Below, piece after piece: positions 42,492 to 50,629 of a stretch of 52,832 nt of DNA (the stretch's first letter is position 1; each line of letters starts with the position of its first letter). The DNA is taken from assembly GCA_003243965.1 (NCBI GenBank), contig QHBO01000031.1, forward strand, positions 90,457 through 143,288, read 5' to 3'. Under the pieces are notes generated by a model. The model made no database searches and had not been told where the DNA came from. It saw nothing but the letters and a program-made list of their open reading frames with translations. This DNA comes from Chloroflexota bacterium (GTDB taxonomy: Bacteria > Chloroflexota > Limnocylindria > QHBO01). Made by a program: the position numbers and the translations under genes.

Positions 42492-42539
42492 AATGGGCGC
42501 GTCGCGCGGCAAGGCCCATTCGTCGTAGCGTTAACGAAT
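42492..42539. promoter_or_regulatory. two overlapping inverted repeats between divergent genes
   Basis: AATGGGC (42492-42498) and GCCCATT (42514-42520) form 7-bp arms 15 nt apart. ATTCGT (42518-42523) and ACGAAT (42534-42539) form 6-bp arms 10 nt apart around CGTAGCGTTA. They share bases 42518-42520 and lie upstream of both the dehydrogenase operon and the flavoprotein gene; a regulator site is likely. Confidence 0.5.
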
Positions 42540-42646
42540 CGTGTCTGCTCCCTCTGCGCGTAAGGATGTCGTCCGACGGCCGGCTCTGAGCTCTCCGCCC
42601 GGCGGCAGGCGGATACCGGTCGCCGGACCGACCGATGGGGAAGCCG

Positions 42647-44128
42647 ATGGCTGATGGCCAGGTGTTCGACCTCGCGGTGCTCGGCGGGGGCCCGGCCGGC
42701 GTCACCGCCGCATTGCGGGCTGCCGAGCTGGGAGCATCGACAATCCTGCTCGAAGCAGAGCGCCTGGGCGGCGTCTGCACCGATGACGGTTGCGCGCCGA
42801 CGCGCGTCTTGGCCCACGCCAGCCGCCTGATCCGCGATGCAGCCCAGTTCGACGCCTACGGACTGTCCGGCGGCGTGCCGCGCCTTGACTTCGCCCGACT
42901 GATCGCCCAGACACAGGCGACGGTCTATCGCCTCCACGAGAAGAAGCAGCTCGCCGGCCACCTCGCTGCCGCGGGCGTTACCGTCGCGGAGCAGGCAGGG
43001 GCGGTACGCTTCAGCGGGCCGCATACTTTGGTGCTCGGCGACGGGCGACGCGTGAGCGCCGAACGGTTGGTGATCTGCGTCGGCGGGCATGCGCGGCGCC
43101 TCCCCTTTCCGGGCAGCGAGCTTGCGATCACCCACAGCGACGTCTGGCAGCTGCGAGCGCTCCCGTCCCGAATCGCGATCGTGGGGAGCGCCGCCACCGG
43201 ATCCCAGCTTGCCTCGATCTTTGCCGGCTTCGGGTCCCGGGTCACCCTCCTCGATCTCGCGCCACGCATCCTGCCGGGCGAGGACATGCTCGTCTCGGCG
43301 GCGATGGAGAGCGCCTTCGCGGAGCGTGGCATCGAGATCCTGACCGGGATTCGGGGTGTCGAGCGGCTGACGCACGAAGCGGGGCGGCTTCAACTCGGCT
43401 GCCAGCTAGCGCAGGGCGACCGGGCGCTCGCCGTGGATGCCGTGATTCTGGCGGTTGGCTGGGTCGGCAATGTGGAGTCGCTGGGGCTCGAGGCCGCCGG
43501 GGTCGCCACGAACCGCGGCTATGTCACGGTCGATGACCATCTCCGAACGACGGCACAGCACATCTACGCCGCTGGGGACGTCACGGGACGCATGATGTTG
43601 GTGCAGAGCGCGGCCGACGAGGCGCGGCTCGCGGCGGAGAACGCGGTGCGGGGCGCCGCCCGGCGGACGGCACACCGGATCGTCCCGCATGGGGGGTTCA
43701 CGGACCCCGAGTACGGGAGCGTGGGCCTGACCGATACCCAGGCCGCCGAGCAAGAACCGATCGCGGTCGGCACCGTTCCGTACGCGGACCTCGACCGCGC
43801 AGTGATCGACCGGCGCACAACTGGGGTGGCGAAGCTCGTCGTGTCGCGCCGCACGCGGCAAATGCTCGGGGCGCACGTGGTTGGCGAGCAGGCGGTCGAG
43901 GTCGTGCAGATCGCCGCGGCGGGAATGGCGGCCGGCATGCAGGTCGACCAGCTCGCCGAGCTGGAGCTCGCGTATCCGACCTTCACCGCGATTCTCGGCC
44001 TGGCCGCGCGGCGCGTAGTGCGCCAGCTCGACGAACGGATTGATGCGGAGCGGTGGCAAACGCTTGCGAAGCCGGGCGCCGAGTGGGAATGGCGCGATCA
44101 GACGTCACCCCGACCCCGCGACGATTGA
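42647..44128 (+). CDS. pyridine nucleotide-disulfide oxidoreductase (lipoamide dehydrogenase/mercuric reductase-like)
   Basis: 493 residues. The FAD site is VLGGGPAGVTAALRAAELGA, the redox disulfide is C44-TDDG-C49 (usual C-x4-C), the NAD(P) Rossmann turn is IAIVGSAATGSQLASIFAGF and IYAAGDVTG closes the FAD site. The dimerisation domain ends LAYPTFTAILG, where a His-Pro-x-x-x-Glu dyad is expected; Tyr and Ile stand in its place, so a classical lipoamide dehydrogenase reaction is doubtful. GGGGA lies before the ATG at 42647; an ATG 12 nt upstream is an alternative. Followed directly by a phytoene-desaturase-like fragment. Confidence 0.85.
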   Translation: MADGQVFDLAVLGGGPAGVTAALRAAELGASTILLEAERLGGVCTDDGCAPTRVLAHASRLIRDAAQFDAYGLSGGVPRLDFARLIAQTQATVYRLHEKKQLAGHLAAAGVTVAEQAGAVRFSGPHTLVLGDGRRVSAERLVICVGGHARRLPFPGSELAITHSDVWQLRALPSRIAIVGSAATGSQLASIFAGFGSRVTLLDLAPRILPGEDMLVSAAMESAFAERGIEILTGIRGVERLTHEAGRLQLGCQLAQGDRALAVDAVILAVGWVGNVESLGLEAAGVATNRGYVTVDDHLRTTAQHIYAAGDVTGRMMLVQSAADEARLAAENAVRGAARRTAHRIVPHGGFTDPEYGSVGLTDTQAAEQEPIAVGTVPYADLDRAVIDRRTTGVAKLVVSRRTRQMLGAHVVGEQAVEVVQIAAAGMAAGMQVDQLAELELAYPTFTAILGLAARRVVRQLDERIDAERWQTLAKPGAEWEWRDQTSPRPRDD

Positions 44129-44316
44129 CCGACATCAACGGGGGGCTGCAGCACCTTCCCCAGTTCCTGACCCGGCCTGCGCTGCGCCTCGATCCATACT
44201 CCACACCCCATCCGGGCATCTTCGTCTGCTCCTCGTCGACTCCGCCGGGCGGCGGGGTGCACGGCCTGTGCGGGTATCACGCTGCGCGCTCGGCCCTGCG
44301 CCGAACCCTGGCCTGA
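44125..44316 (+). pseudogene. C-terminal remnant of a phytoene desaturase-like FAD oxidoreductase
   Basis: After the flavoprotein stop, the overlapping +1-type frame reads DINGGLQHLPQFLTRPALRL and then a segment with DPYSTPHPGIF, CSSSTPPGGGVHGLCGYHAA and SALRR before a TGA at 44314-44316. This is the C-terminal FAD-closing signature of carotenoid/phytoene desaturase-like NAD(P)/FAD oxidoreductases, whose full length is near 500 residues. The other ~440 residues are absent: the preceding sequence belongs to the flavoprotein gene. So this is the stump of a deleted gene, kept in frame. It ends 2 bp before the NRAMP-like stop on the other strand. Confidence 0.7.
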
Positions 44317-44318
44317 CC

Positions 44319-45557
44319 TCAGCCCTGGCCCGAGTGGGTGAGGTACATCAGCGGCACCGCCGCCAGCCCGACGAGGGTGATCACCACCAGGCAGCTCCAG
44401 CCCAGGGCCTTCTGCCAGGACGCGTTGGCGTGCTCGCCCATCACCGCGCGATCGTTGGCCACCAGCAGGATCGGCAGATAGGTGACCGGCAGCACCACGA
44501 TCGACAGGATCACCGCGTACTCGGTGACCTGGACCGGGTCGATACCGGTGGTCAGCACCGCGAGCGCGATCACCAAGGCGAACACCCAGCCGAGCGTGAA
44601 TCGCGGCACCTTCAGCGGGTTCTTGTGCTTTCCCCATGGCCAACCGAAGAACTGCGCCAGGTTGTAGGCGCCGGCGAACGACGTCTCGATCGATGCGCCG
44701 GCAATCGCAAAGAAGAGTCCCACGGCGGCGAGCAGGATGCCGAGCTGGCCAAAGGGCAGCATCGCGCCGATCGCCGAGCTGCCGACCAGGTTCGGGACCA
44801 CGCCATTGGGCAGGAACGTCGTCGCGCCCAGGACGATCAGCGCGACGGTCAGGATCGAGCCGAGGGTGAAGCCGAGCACGGTGGTGATGGTGTTGATGTA
44901 CAGCTCGGCGGGCTTGCGGCCGTCCTCGATGGTCCCCGACGAGTAGAAGTAGACCTCGTAGGGCATCACCGTCGCTCCGATCAGCCCGACCGCGTAGAAG
45001 GCATAGTTCAACGCGTCTGACGTCCCCGCCAGTCGCGGCACGTGCGGGACGAAGCTGGAGGCCACGGTGCCCCAGTTGGGGCCGCTGGCGACGGCCGCGA
45101 CGACAAAGACGAGCATGGCCAGTCCGCCGAACCCGAACACCTTCTCGATCTTCGAGAACGGCAGCACCCAGGTGATCGCCATCACCACCAGCACCGCAAC
45201 GCTGACCGCCACCCCGTACGACATGCCGGAGATCAGCCGGAGGACGAACGCCACACCGCCGATCTCCGCCGCGCAGGTCAACACGTTGAGGATGTTGGAG
45301 GCGACCAGCGAGCAGAGACCGACCGTGAATCCGAATCGGTCGCGGATCAGGACGAAGACCGGCTTGCCGGTGACGGACGCCACCCGACCGGCCATCTCGG
45401 AGTAGACGACGATCAGGATGACCCCGACCGGAATCGTCCAGAGGTGGTTCAACCCGTAGCGCGCGCCGGCATCGGTCGCGAACACCACCTCGCCGATGTC
45501 CACGAAACCGCCCACCGCGGTCATGATTCCGAGCGAGAGCTCGAAAACCTTGCTCAT
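44319..45557 (-). CDS. divergent NRAMP-like metal transporter
   Basis: 412 residues, about eleven helices of the LeuT-fold NRAMP family (PF01566). The first helix has GGFVDIGEVVFATDAGARYG; the DPGN metal motif is D20-I-G-E23 here. Helix 6 has GLIGATVMPYEVYFYSS, where MPHN is usual, so His/Asn are replaced by Tyr/Glu. The Asp and the helix-6 Met are kept. This suggests altered cation choice compared with Mn/Fe NRAMPs. Other landmarks: GVAVSVAVLVVMAITWVLPF and FFAIAGASIETSFAGAYNLA. It follows the single-TM protein gene by 7 bp, so the two are cotranscribed. Confidence 0.85.
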   Translation of the reverse strand: MSKVFELSLGIMTAVGGFVDIGEVVFATDAGARYGLNHLWTIPVGVILIVVYSEMAGRVASVTGKPVFVLIRDRFGFTVGLCSLVASNILNVLTCAAEIGGVAFVLRLISGMSYGVAVSVAVLVVMAITWVLPFSKIEKVFGFGGLAMLVFVVAAVASGPNWGTVASSFVPHVPRLAGTSDALNYAFYAVGLIGATVMPYEVYFYSSGTIEDGRKPAELYINTITTVLGFTLGSILTVALIVLGATTFLPNGVVPNLVGSSAIGAMLPFGQLGILLAAVGLFFAIAGASIETSFAGAYNLAQFFGWPWGKHKNPLKVPRFTLGWVFALVIALAVLTTGIDPVQVTEYAVILSIVVLPVTYLPILLVANDRAVMGEHANASWQKALGWSCLVVITLVGLAAVPLMYLTHSGQG

Positions 45558-45564
45558 CGCCGAA

Positions 45565-46029
45565 TCACTTGGGCAGCGACCCGATCAGGCGGTCAAGCGC
45601 ACGGCCGGCCTCCTCGAGGCTGTGCCTCTGTGACTGCACAGCCGCGGGCTGGTCGTACAGCAGCGAGGCATCGTGAACCGCCTTGACGACCTGGTCCGAC
45701 AGGTCGAAGAACGACTGGCGCGCCGCACGCAGCTGCTCGTCGAAGCCCTTGCGCTGGAGGGTCGGCGTCGACTCGCCGATGTTGTTGGCCATGTCGTCCA
45801 GGTGCGTCGCCCAGAAGGTCGCGGTGGCCCGCTCGCGGTGCGAGAGGGTCAGCAGCGCTTCGGAGACATCGCTGCGGACCGATTCCGCCTGGTTGCGCAG
45901 CTCGGTCGCGTCGAGAGGGGCGGCAGCCTGAAACGCAAACAGGGTCACGATGCCGATGACCACCAGCCCGTAGACGGCGACCACCGGCCATTGCACCTTG
46001 GCTTGCCCGCCTCGTCCAGCGTCGCTCAC
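45565..46029 (-). CDS. single-TM protein with extracytoplasmic helical domain
   Basis: 154 residues from the GTG at 46029. A short cytoplasmic start precedes one hydrophobic helix (VVAVYGLVVIGIVTLFAF, about 13-31), then ~110 residues predicted to form a helical bundle with several His, Asp and Glu residues (LSHRERATATFWATHLDDMA, then RQSFFDLSDQVVKAVHDASL). No family is recognised. AGGAGGA lies 12 nt before the GTG, rather far, so an alternative start is possible. It lies upstream of, and 7 bp from, the NRAMP-like gene, which suggests a role as a sensing or accessory subunit of that transporter. Confidence 0.65.
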   Translation of the reverse strand: MSDAGRGGQAKVQWPVVAVYGLVVIGIVTLFAFQAAAPLDATELRNQAESVRSDVSEALLTLSHRERATATFWATHLDDMANNIGESTPTLQRKGFDEQLRAARQSFFDLSDQVVKAVHDASLLYDQPAAVQSQRHSLEEAGRALDRLIGSLPK

Positions 46030-46128
46030 GGCGCAGCCCGTCCTCCTTCGGTCCGGCTCAGGGCCTGGCGGACCAAATGCCCGCCCGGGCCGGCGACAAA
46101 GCACGACCCATGCCGGGTGTGAGGCCAG

Positions 46129-46941
46129 CTAGCCGGAAATGTCCGCGACGAGGATCGGCTTTCCGGTCGGTTGGCTGACGCGGGCACGCTCCACGGTCAG
46201 GACGAATCGGGCCACTCCCGGGGTCAGCGGGGCGTCCAGGGGTGCCACCACGATGCCTGAAGAGACCGGCACCAGTCCGGCGGGGGTTGCTCGGCCCCGG
46301 GCATCGAGCAGCCACATCTCGTAGACCTTCCCCGCCGGCGGCGGAGCGATGCCGGTCATCACCAGCGTCGCGCTCCCCGATGAGCCGCGGACGAGGTACC
46401 CGCGCGCGGCCCCAGTCTCGATTCGTACCGCCTGCGAGCCGTTCGCCAGGACGCCGGCGATGCGATTCAGCTGGTCGTCACGACCATTGAGTGCTCCTTG
46501 CAGTTGCACCACGGCCAAGGCGAGCACCACCGCGGCCGCGAGGGAGGCTCCGACCACCAGCCGACGCAGCGACGGCCAGCCCCAGCGCGGCACTGACCCC
46601 CAGCGCGCCGGAACCCGGTCGCGCGCCACCGCGGTCGGCTCGGATCGGGCCGGACCCACCGCTGTGCGCGGTTGCCCGAGCCGTTCGTCGACAGCCGATT
46701 CCTGCGGGACCGCCGCCGCGCTGGCAATGATCCGGCCGCGCAGCGCCAGCGGCGGAACCGGGGTGGGAACCTCGCGCGTCAGTCGCTCGACGAACGCCGC
46801 GGCCTCCCGAACCTCCGCGTGCGGCTCGCGGCAGGTTGCGAGGTGGCGCTCGACCGCTGCCGCCTCGGCGGGCGGCAGCGAGCCGAGGGCGTGAGCCGCG
46901 GCGAGCTCATCGACATCGGTGCAGACTAGCGGCTGGGTCAT
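46129..46941 (-). CDS. anti-sigma factor, RskA-type
   Basis: 270 residues. The N-terminal zinc anti-sigma domain contains AAHALGSLPPAEAAAVERHL and ATCREPHAEV, i.e. H-x3-C-x3-H where H-x3-C-x2-C is usual. A membrane helix (about 137-155, LVVGASLAAAVVLALAVVQL) leads to an extracytoplasmic RskA domain of beta strands (YEMWLLDARGRATPAGLVPV), as in anti-SigK proteins. It holds the ECF sigma factor at the membrane until regulated proteolysis releases it. It follows the sigma gene with an ATGA overlap, the normal order for a cognate pair. Confidence 0.92.
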   Translation of the reverse strand: MTQPLVCTDVDELAAAHALGSLPPAEAAAVERHLATCREPHAEVREAAAFVERLTREVPTPVPPLALRGRIIASAAAVPQESAVDERLGQPRTAVGPARSEPTAVARDRVPARWGSVPRWGWPSLRRLVVGASLAAAVVLALAVVQLQGALNGRDDQLNRIAGVLANGSQAVRIETGAARGYLVRGSSGSATLVMTGIAPPPAGKVYEMWLLDARGRATPAGLVPVSSGIVVAPLDAPLTPGVARFVLTVERARVSQPTGKPILVADISG

Positions 46942-47549
46942 CGGTCCAGCCTCCGATCCAGGCTGCGGTCGAGCATCGGGCTGGCAGCGGCCTTCGACGG
47001 GCGCTCGAGCGCCCGCCGAAGCTTGGCGAGGGCGAGCCGAAGCCGCCCATTGGCCGTGCCGCGGGCGACACCGGTGAGCGCCGCGATCTCGCGGTAGGTG
47101 TAGCCGTTGAAGTAGGCGAGCTCGATCGCCTGTCGCTGCTCCGGGGCAAGCTCAGCGACGGCAGAGCGCAGCTCCTCGTTCGCCACGTGTTCGAATGCCT
47201 CGGCGGCCGTCGGATCTGCACCGGTCCGGATCAGGGCCTGCGCATCGGCCTCGTCAAGATCCATGTCGGGTCGCTGCGCCCGCAGCCGGTCCAGGCAGCG
47301 GTTGCGCACGATGGTGAGCAGCCATCCGCGGACCGCTCCGCGCTCGGCGTCGAACGAATCGATGCGTCGCCAGACCCCCACGAACGCATCGTGGACCATG
47401 TCTTCGGCCACTGCCTCGTCGCCCACGATGCGCACCGCCGTGCGCAGCGCCACTGCTGCGTAGCGGTCATAGAGCTCGCCGAGCGCCTCGCGGTCGCCGC
47501 GCTTGAGGCGTTCAACCAGGATTCGGTCGTCCACCGAGGGATGCGTCAC
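46938..47549 (-). CDS. ECF sigma factor (SigK-like)
   Basis: 203 residues from the GTG at 47549. Region 2 (ALGELYDRYAAVALRTAVRI, then DMVHDAFVGVWRRIDSFDAE and GWLLTIVRNRCLDRLRAQ) recognises the -10; region 4 (LAPEQRQAIELAYFNGYTYR, then EIAALTGVARGTANGRLRLA) is a helix-turn-helix for the -35. It activates its own regulon when freed from the overlapping anti-sigma partner. An ATG at 47624 gives a 25-residue longer form; neither has an ideally spaced ribosome site (GGAGG lies 13 nt before the GTG). Adjacent genes on the same strand are its likely targets, by inference. Confidence 0.92.
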   Translation of the reverse strand: MTHPSVDDRILVERLKRGDREALGELYDRYAAVALRTAVRIVGDEAVAEDMVHDAFVGVWRRIDSFDAERGAVRGWLLTIVRNRCLDRLRAQRPDMDLDEADAQALIRTGADPTAAEAFEHVANEELRSAVAELAPEQRQAIELAYFNGYTYREIAALTGVARGTANGRLRLALAKLRRALERPSKAAASPMLDRSLDRRLDR

Positions 47550-47713
47550 CTGCCGGCGATTGCCTCCGAATATCGGCCACGAGCGACGGATGGCGCCGCT
47601 GAGTCCCCGTGATGGAAGAAGCATGCCAGCTCAGCCGTCCACGGGTGGGAGCGCCAAAGGATGGTAGCCGCCCACCATGCCGGGCGTCTTCCCGTCTGCC
47701 CCCACCTGGGCGC

Positions 47714-49246
47714 TCAACCGACGCGTCCTGCCGCGCCGATGGTCAGGACAAGCCCCGCGACCAGCACGGTGAGCCCCGATGCGAGCGGCAGAGCGGCCGC
47801 GGCCCGTCGAGCCAGCGGACTGGCGGATGGACCGCTGTGGCGCGCCAGGGCTCCGCGCACGAATGTGGTCGCCACGGCCAGCCCGGCGAGCACGAGCGCC
47901 ATCCCCGCACCAAACGCCGCGATCAGCGCGAGCCCGAACAGGAGGCGTCCGGAGCTGACGGCGACCAGCAGGACGATGAGCGCGGATGCGCTCGGTACCA
48001 GGCCTCCGGCGAGGCCGAGCGCGATCACGTTTCGTCGCCGCAGGGGTGCCGCGTGATCCAGCTGCGAGTCACGCCCAGCCTCCGGCGCCAGGTTCCGGTG
48101 CGCGTGCGGGTGGCCGTGTGGGTGCGGGTGGCCGTGTGGCCCCGTGTTTCCGTGTGCATGCGTGTCACCGTGGACGTGTCCGGCGGCGTCGATGCCGCGC
48201 CTACCGGCTGCGCGTACCAGCAGACCCGCGCCGAGCCCGATGACCAGCACCCCGGAGGCAAGCGAAAGCCAGGCAATGACCCGCTCCGGGACGAAGAGGG
48301 CGCCGGCAGCCAGGGTGATCGCCCCGAGCAGGAATACGCCCGCGGTGTGAGCGGCGGCGACGGTGAGGCCGAGCGTGGCCGCGTGTCGACGGCCACCCGA
48401 CGACCCGACGAGGTAGGCGGCCACCAGCGTTTTGCCATGCCCGGGCGATACGGCATGCGCGGCCCCCAACCCCGCGGCCAGCAGAACGGCGAGCACAACC
48501 ACGCCCGGGGAGAGCTCGCCGCCGAGCAGCGAGGCGAGCGGATCGTCGCTTCCCCGGCGGGCCAGGCCGGACGAGCTTCCCAGCTGTGTGACCCCGCCGG
48601 CGCCGGCGGCGGCCACGGTCACCTGCGCAGTCCGAACATCGAGAGGGCTGGTGAGGGCGTCCTGCGGGTAGGCGCGCAGCTCATTGCTGCGATCGGTGGC
48701 CGGAACGCTGGAGCTCACCACCCGCGCGCCGCTCCCCGCCTGAACCACGATCTCGTGCCAGCCGACGCGGTCCGCGAATCCGGTCTCGGTCACGGTCACT
48801 CCCAGCCCGCCGTCGGCGGGGATCACGATCGGGAGCGAGAGGTCGTGCACCAGCCGCATGGTCGGCAGCCCGCCCTGGCCCACCGGGAAGCTGAGCTGGC
48901 TGGCGGTCACCGATGGGGCCACGCGGTCACCCCCAACCCGCACCGACAGCCCCGACAGGATCTCCGCGCCCCGACCGGCAAGATACGCGGCGCGCTCGTC
49001 CGGCGATATCGCGCCGTCGGCATTGAGGTCCATCTGCTGGCGCTCGGCGAAGGTGGGGATTTCGGCCATGTCCATGACGTGCCGAATCAGGAGCCGGTCG
49101 CCGGCGACAACGAGCCGGGTGTAGAGGTTGATCGTGAAGTTGCCGAGCGGATGCGCGCTCGTGGCCGGCGGCCGGGCGAAGGCCACGACGGCCACGACCC
49201 CGAGTCCGAGCAGGATCATCGATGATCGGCGCCGGACCCCGGTCAT
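47714..49246 (-). CDS. HupE/NicO-type metal transporter with EF-hand and His-rich loop
   Basis: 510 residues. A signal helix is followed by HPLGNFTINLYTRL, the typical start of these proteins. D73-L-N-A-D-G-A-I-S-P-D-E84 is a canonical 12-residue EF-hand loop in an exterior ~220-residue domain. Then come six membrane helices of the NicO/RcnA type with GLGAAHAVSPGHGKTLVAAY, LTVAAAHTAGVFLLGAITLA and, between halves, a loop with about a dozen histidines in HxH and HPH pairs (about 365-392). It probably exports Ni, Co or another divalent ion. Its start overlaps the TPR gene's stop (ATGA). Confidence 0.88.
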   Translation of the reverse strand: MTGVRRRSSMILLGLGVVAVVAFARPPATSAHPLGNFTINLYTRLVVAGDRLLIRHVMDMAEIPTFAERQQMDLNADGAISPDERAAYLAGRGAEILSGLSVRVGGDRVAPSVTASQLSFPVGQGGLPTMRLVHDLSLPIVIPADGGLGVTVTETGFADRVGWHEIVVQAGSGARVVSSSVPATDRSNELRAYPQDALTSPLDVRTAQVTVAAAGAGGVTQLGSSSGLARRGSDDPLASLLGGELSPGVVVLAVLLAAGLGAAHAVSPGHGKTLVAAYLVGSSGGRRHAATLGLTVAAAHTAGVFLLGAITLAAGALFVPERVIAWLSLASGVLVIGLGAGLLVRAAGRRGIDAAGHVHGDTHAHGNTGPHGHPHPHGHPHAHRNLAPEAGRDSQLDHAAPLRRRNVIALGLAGGLVPSASALIVLLVAVSSGRLLFGLALIAAFGAGMALVLAGLAVATTFVRGALARHSGPSASPLARRAAAALPLASGLTVLVAGLVLTIGAAGRVG

Positions 49247-50562
49247 CGGCGCACCCCGAGGGCTGCCATGGTGCGCGCCGCAATCGGCGCGGCGAGGGGC
49301 GAGAAGTGAGGGTTGAGCGCCAGCGCCCCGCTCAGCCTCGAGCGTGCCAGCCGGAAATCACCGGCTGCGTAGGCGATCATCCCGGCGTGGTACAGGATCA
49401 TGGGATCCGCGGTCTTCAGCCGGGTCGCCTCGGACGATCGCCGAAGGGCCTCCGGAAGCTGCCCGGCGCGGTAGAGCGCCCAGGCCAGCGCGTCGGCGCC
49501 CCGTACTCCGGGCCGGTCGCGGTAGGCCGTGCGCGCCAGACGCAGGGCACGCGCGGGATCGTGCCGGTGGTCCGCCACGAACAGCGCCATCTCGAGATCA
49601 GTCTTCACGCCGTTCGCCACGAGCAGCTTCTGAATGGTGTCGACCAGCGCGTACTCGCGCTCCGCCTCGGCGGTCCGGCCGGCGGCCTCGAGTGTCTCGC
49701 CGAGCGGGATCACCAATTCGGGGAGCGGAACCTGGTCCGCCGCGCGGCGGTAGAGCGTCACCGCCTCGCCGAGGCGACCCTCTGAAACGCGCAGGCGCGC
49801 CTCGCCGGCCAGTGCCTGAATGTAATTCGGGACCAGTTCCAGCGACTGCAGGTAGATTCGCTCGGCCTCGGCGAGTCGACCCTTCAGCCAGTAGAGGTTT
49901 CCGAGCTGCACGCGCACGTATTCGGTGTTCTCGCTCACCTGGCCGGCCGCCTGTAACGCCTCCTGCATGGCCGCGATGGCGCCGTCGACGTCGCCGTACA
50001 GCTCCCGAAGGTGGGAGACGCGGCTGAACGAGGCGAGGTCCGGCCGCAGATCGACCATGCGCTGGATGGTGGCGACGGCCTCGGGGTAGCGGCCCAGCTC
50101 GACCTGCGCATCGCCGATCACGCCGTAGATGCGCGGGATGGTGGGATTCAGCTGCGCGGCCCGCTCCCCAAGCCGGAGGGCGAGGCTGAAGTCGTGTCGT
50201 GAGAGGGCGAGCGAACCAGCGGCGATCAGCGCCTCCACGTTCTCCGGTTGGCGGCGAAGCACGCTGCCCAGGAGCGCATCGGCCCGGGTGTACCAGCCGG
50301 GGTCCGCCGTTTCGCGCGCCCGCTGGAGATAGGCCTCGGCAAGGAGCACCGTCGCCCGGGCGTCGTCGGGGTTGGCCCGCAACTGGGCCTGAAGCTTGAG
50401 GATTGTCTTCTCGGTCCGACCCGCCCCCACGGCTGCGACCGGCACCGGGACTCCAGCAGCCGACGGCAGAAGGGATGCCTGCGGAACGCAGGCGCCGAGC
50501 AGCAGCGCGGCCAGGGTCATCGCAGCGATGAGGCGTGGGCCCTTGGTGTCAAGGTCGGTCAT
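49243..50562 (-). CDS. TPR-repeat lipoprotein
   Basis: 439 residues. Signal sequence with lipobox LLLGAC (Cys about residue 25) anchors it outside the membrane. About nine TPR-type helical pairs follow, for example LLAEAYLQRARETADPGWYT, YGVIGDAQVELGRYPEAVAT and LGNLYWLKGRLAEAERIYLQ, forming a protein-binding superhelix. TPR lipoproteins of this kind are commonly found beside HupE-like and DUF4331 genes. It lies 67 bp downstream of the DUF4331 gene and overlaps the transporter gene by four bases, so it is probably a scaffold or assembly factor for them. Confidence 0.85.
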   Translation of the reverse strand: MTDLDTKGPRLIAAMTLAALLLGACVPQASLLPSAAGVPVPVAAVGAGRTEKTILKLQAQLRANPDDARATVLLAEAYLQRARETADPGWYTRADALLGSVLRRQPENVEALIAAGSLALSRHDFSLALRLGERAAQLNPTIPRIYGVIGDAQVELGRYPEAVATIQRMVDLRPDLASFSRVSHLRELYGDVDGAIAAMQEALQAAGQVSENTEYVRVQLGNLYWLKGRLAEAERIYLQSLELVPNYIQALAGEARLRVSEGRLGEAVTLYRRAADQVPLPELVIPLGETLEAAGRTAEAEREYALVDTIQKLLVANGVKTDLEMALFVADHRHDPARALRLARTAYRDRPGVRGADALAWALYRAGQLPEALRRSSEATRLKTADPMILYHAGMIAYAAGDFRLARSRLSGALALNPHFSPLAAPIAARTMAALGVRR

Positions 50563-50629
50563 CGAACATCACGTCCTGCGGGTGATGGTGGGAATCGCCC
50601 CCCCGGCGACTCCCACCATCGGTCCGCTG

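Noticed and set aside
42377-43393. Upstream extension of the Gfo/Idh/MocA frame
   Set aside because: It lies antisense to the flavoprotein gene; the Rossmann motif begins at the 42376 ATG, which has a ribosome site.
44098-44643. Minus-strand open frame over the remnant and NRAMP-like end
   Set aside because: Composition typical of antisense of GC-rich coding DNA; the NRAMP frame accounts for the region.
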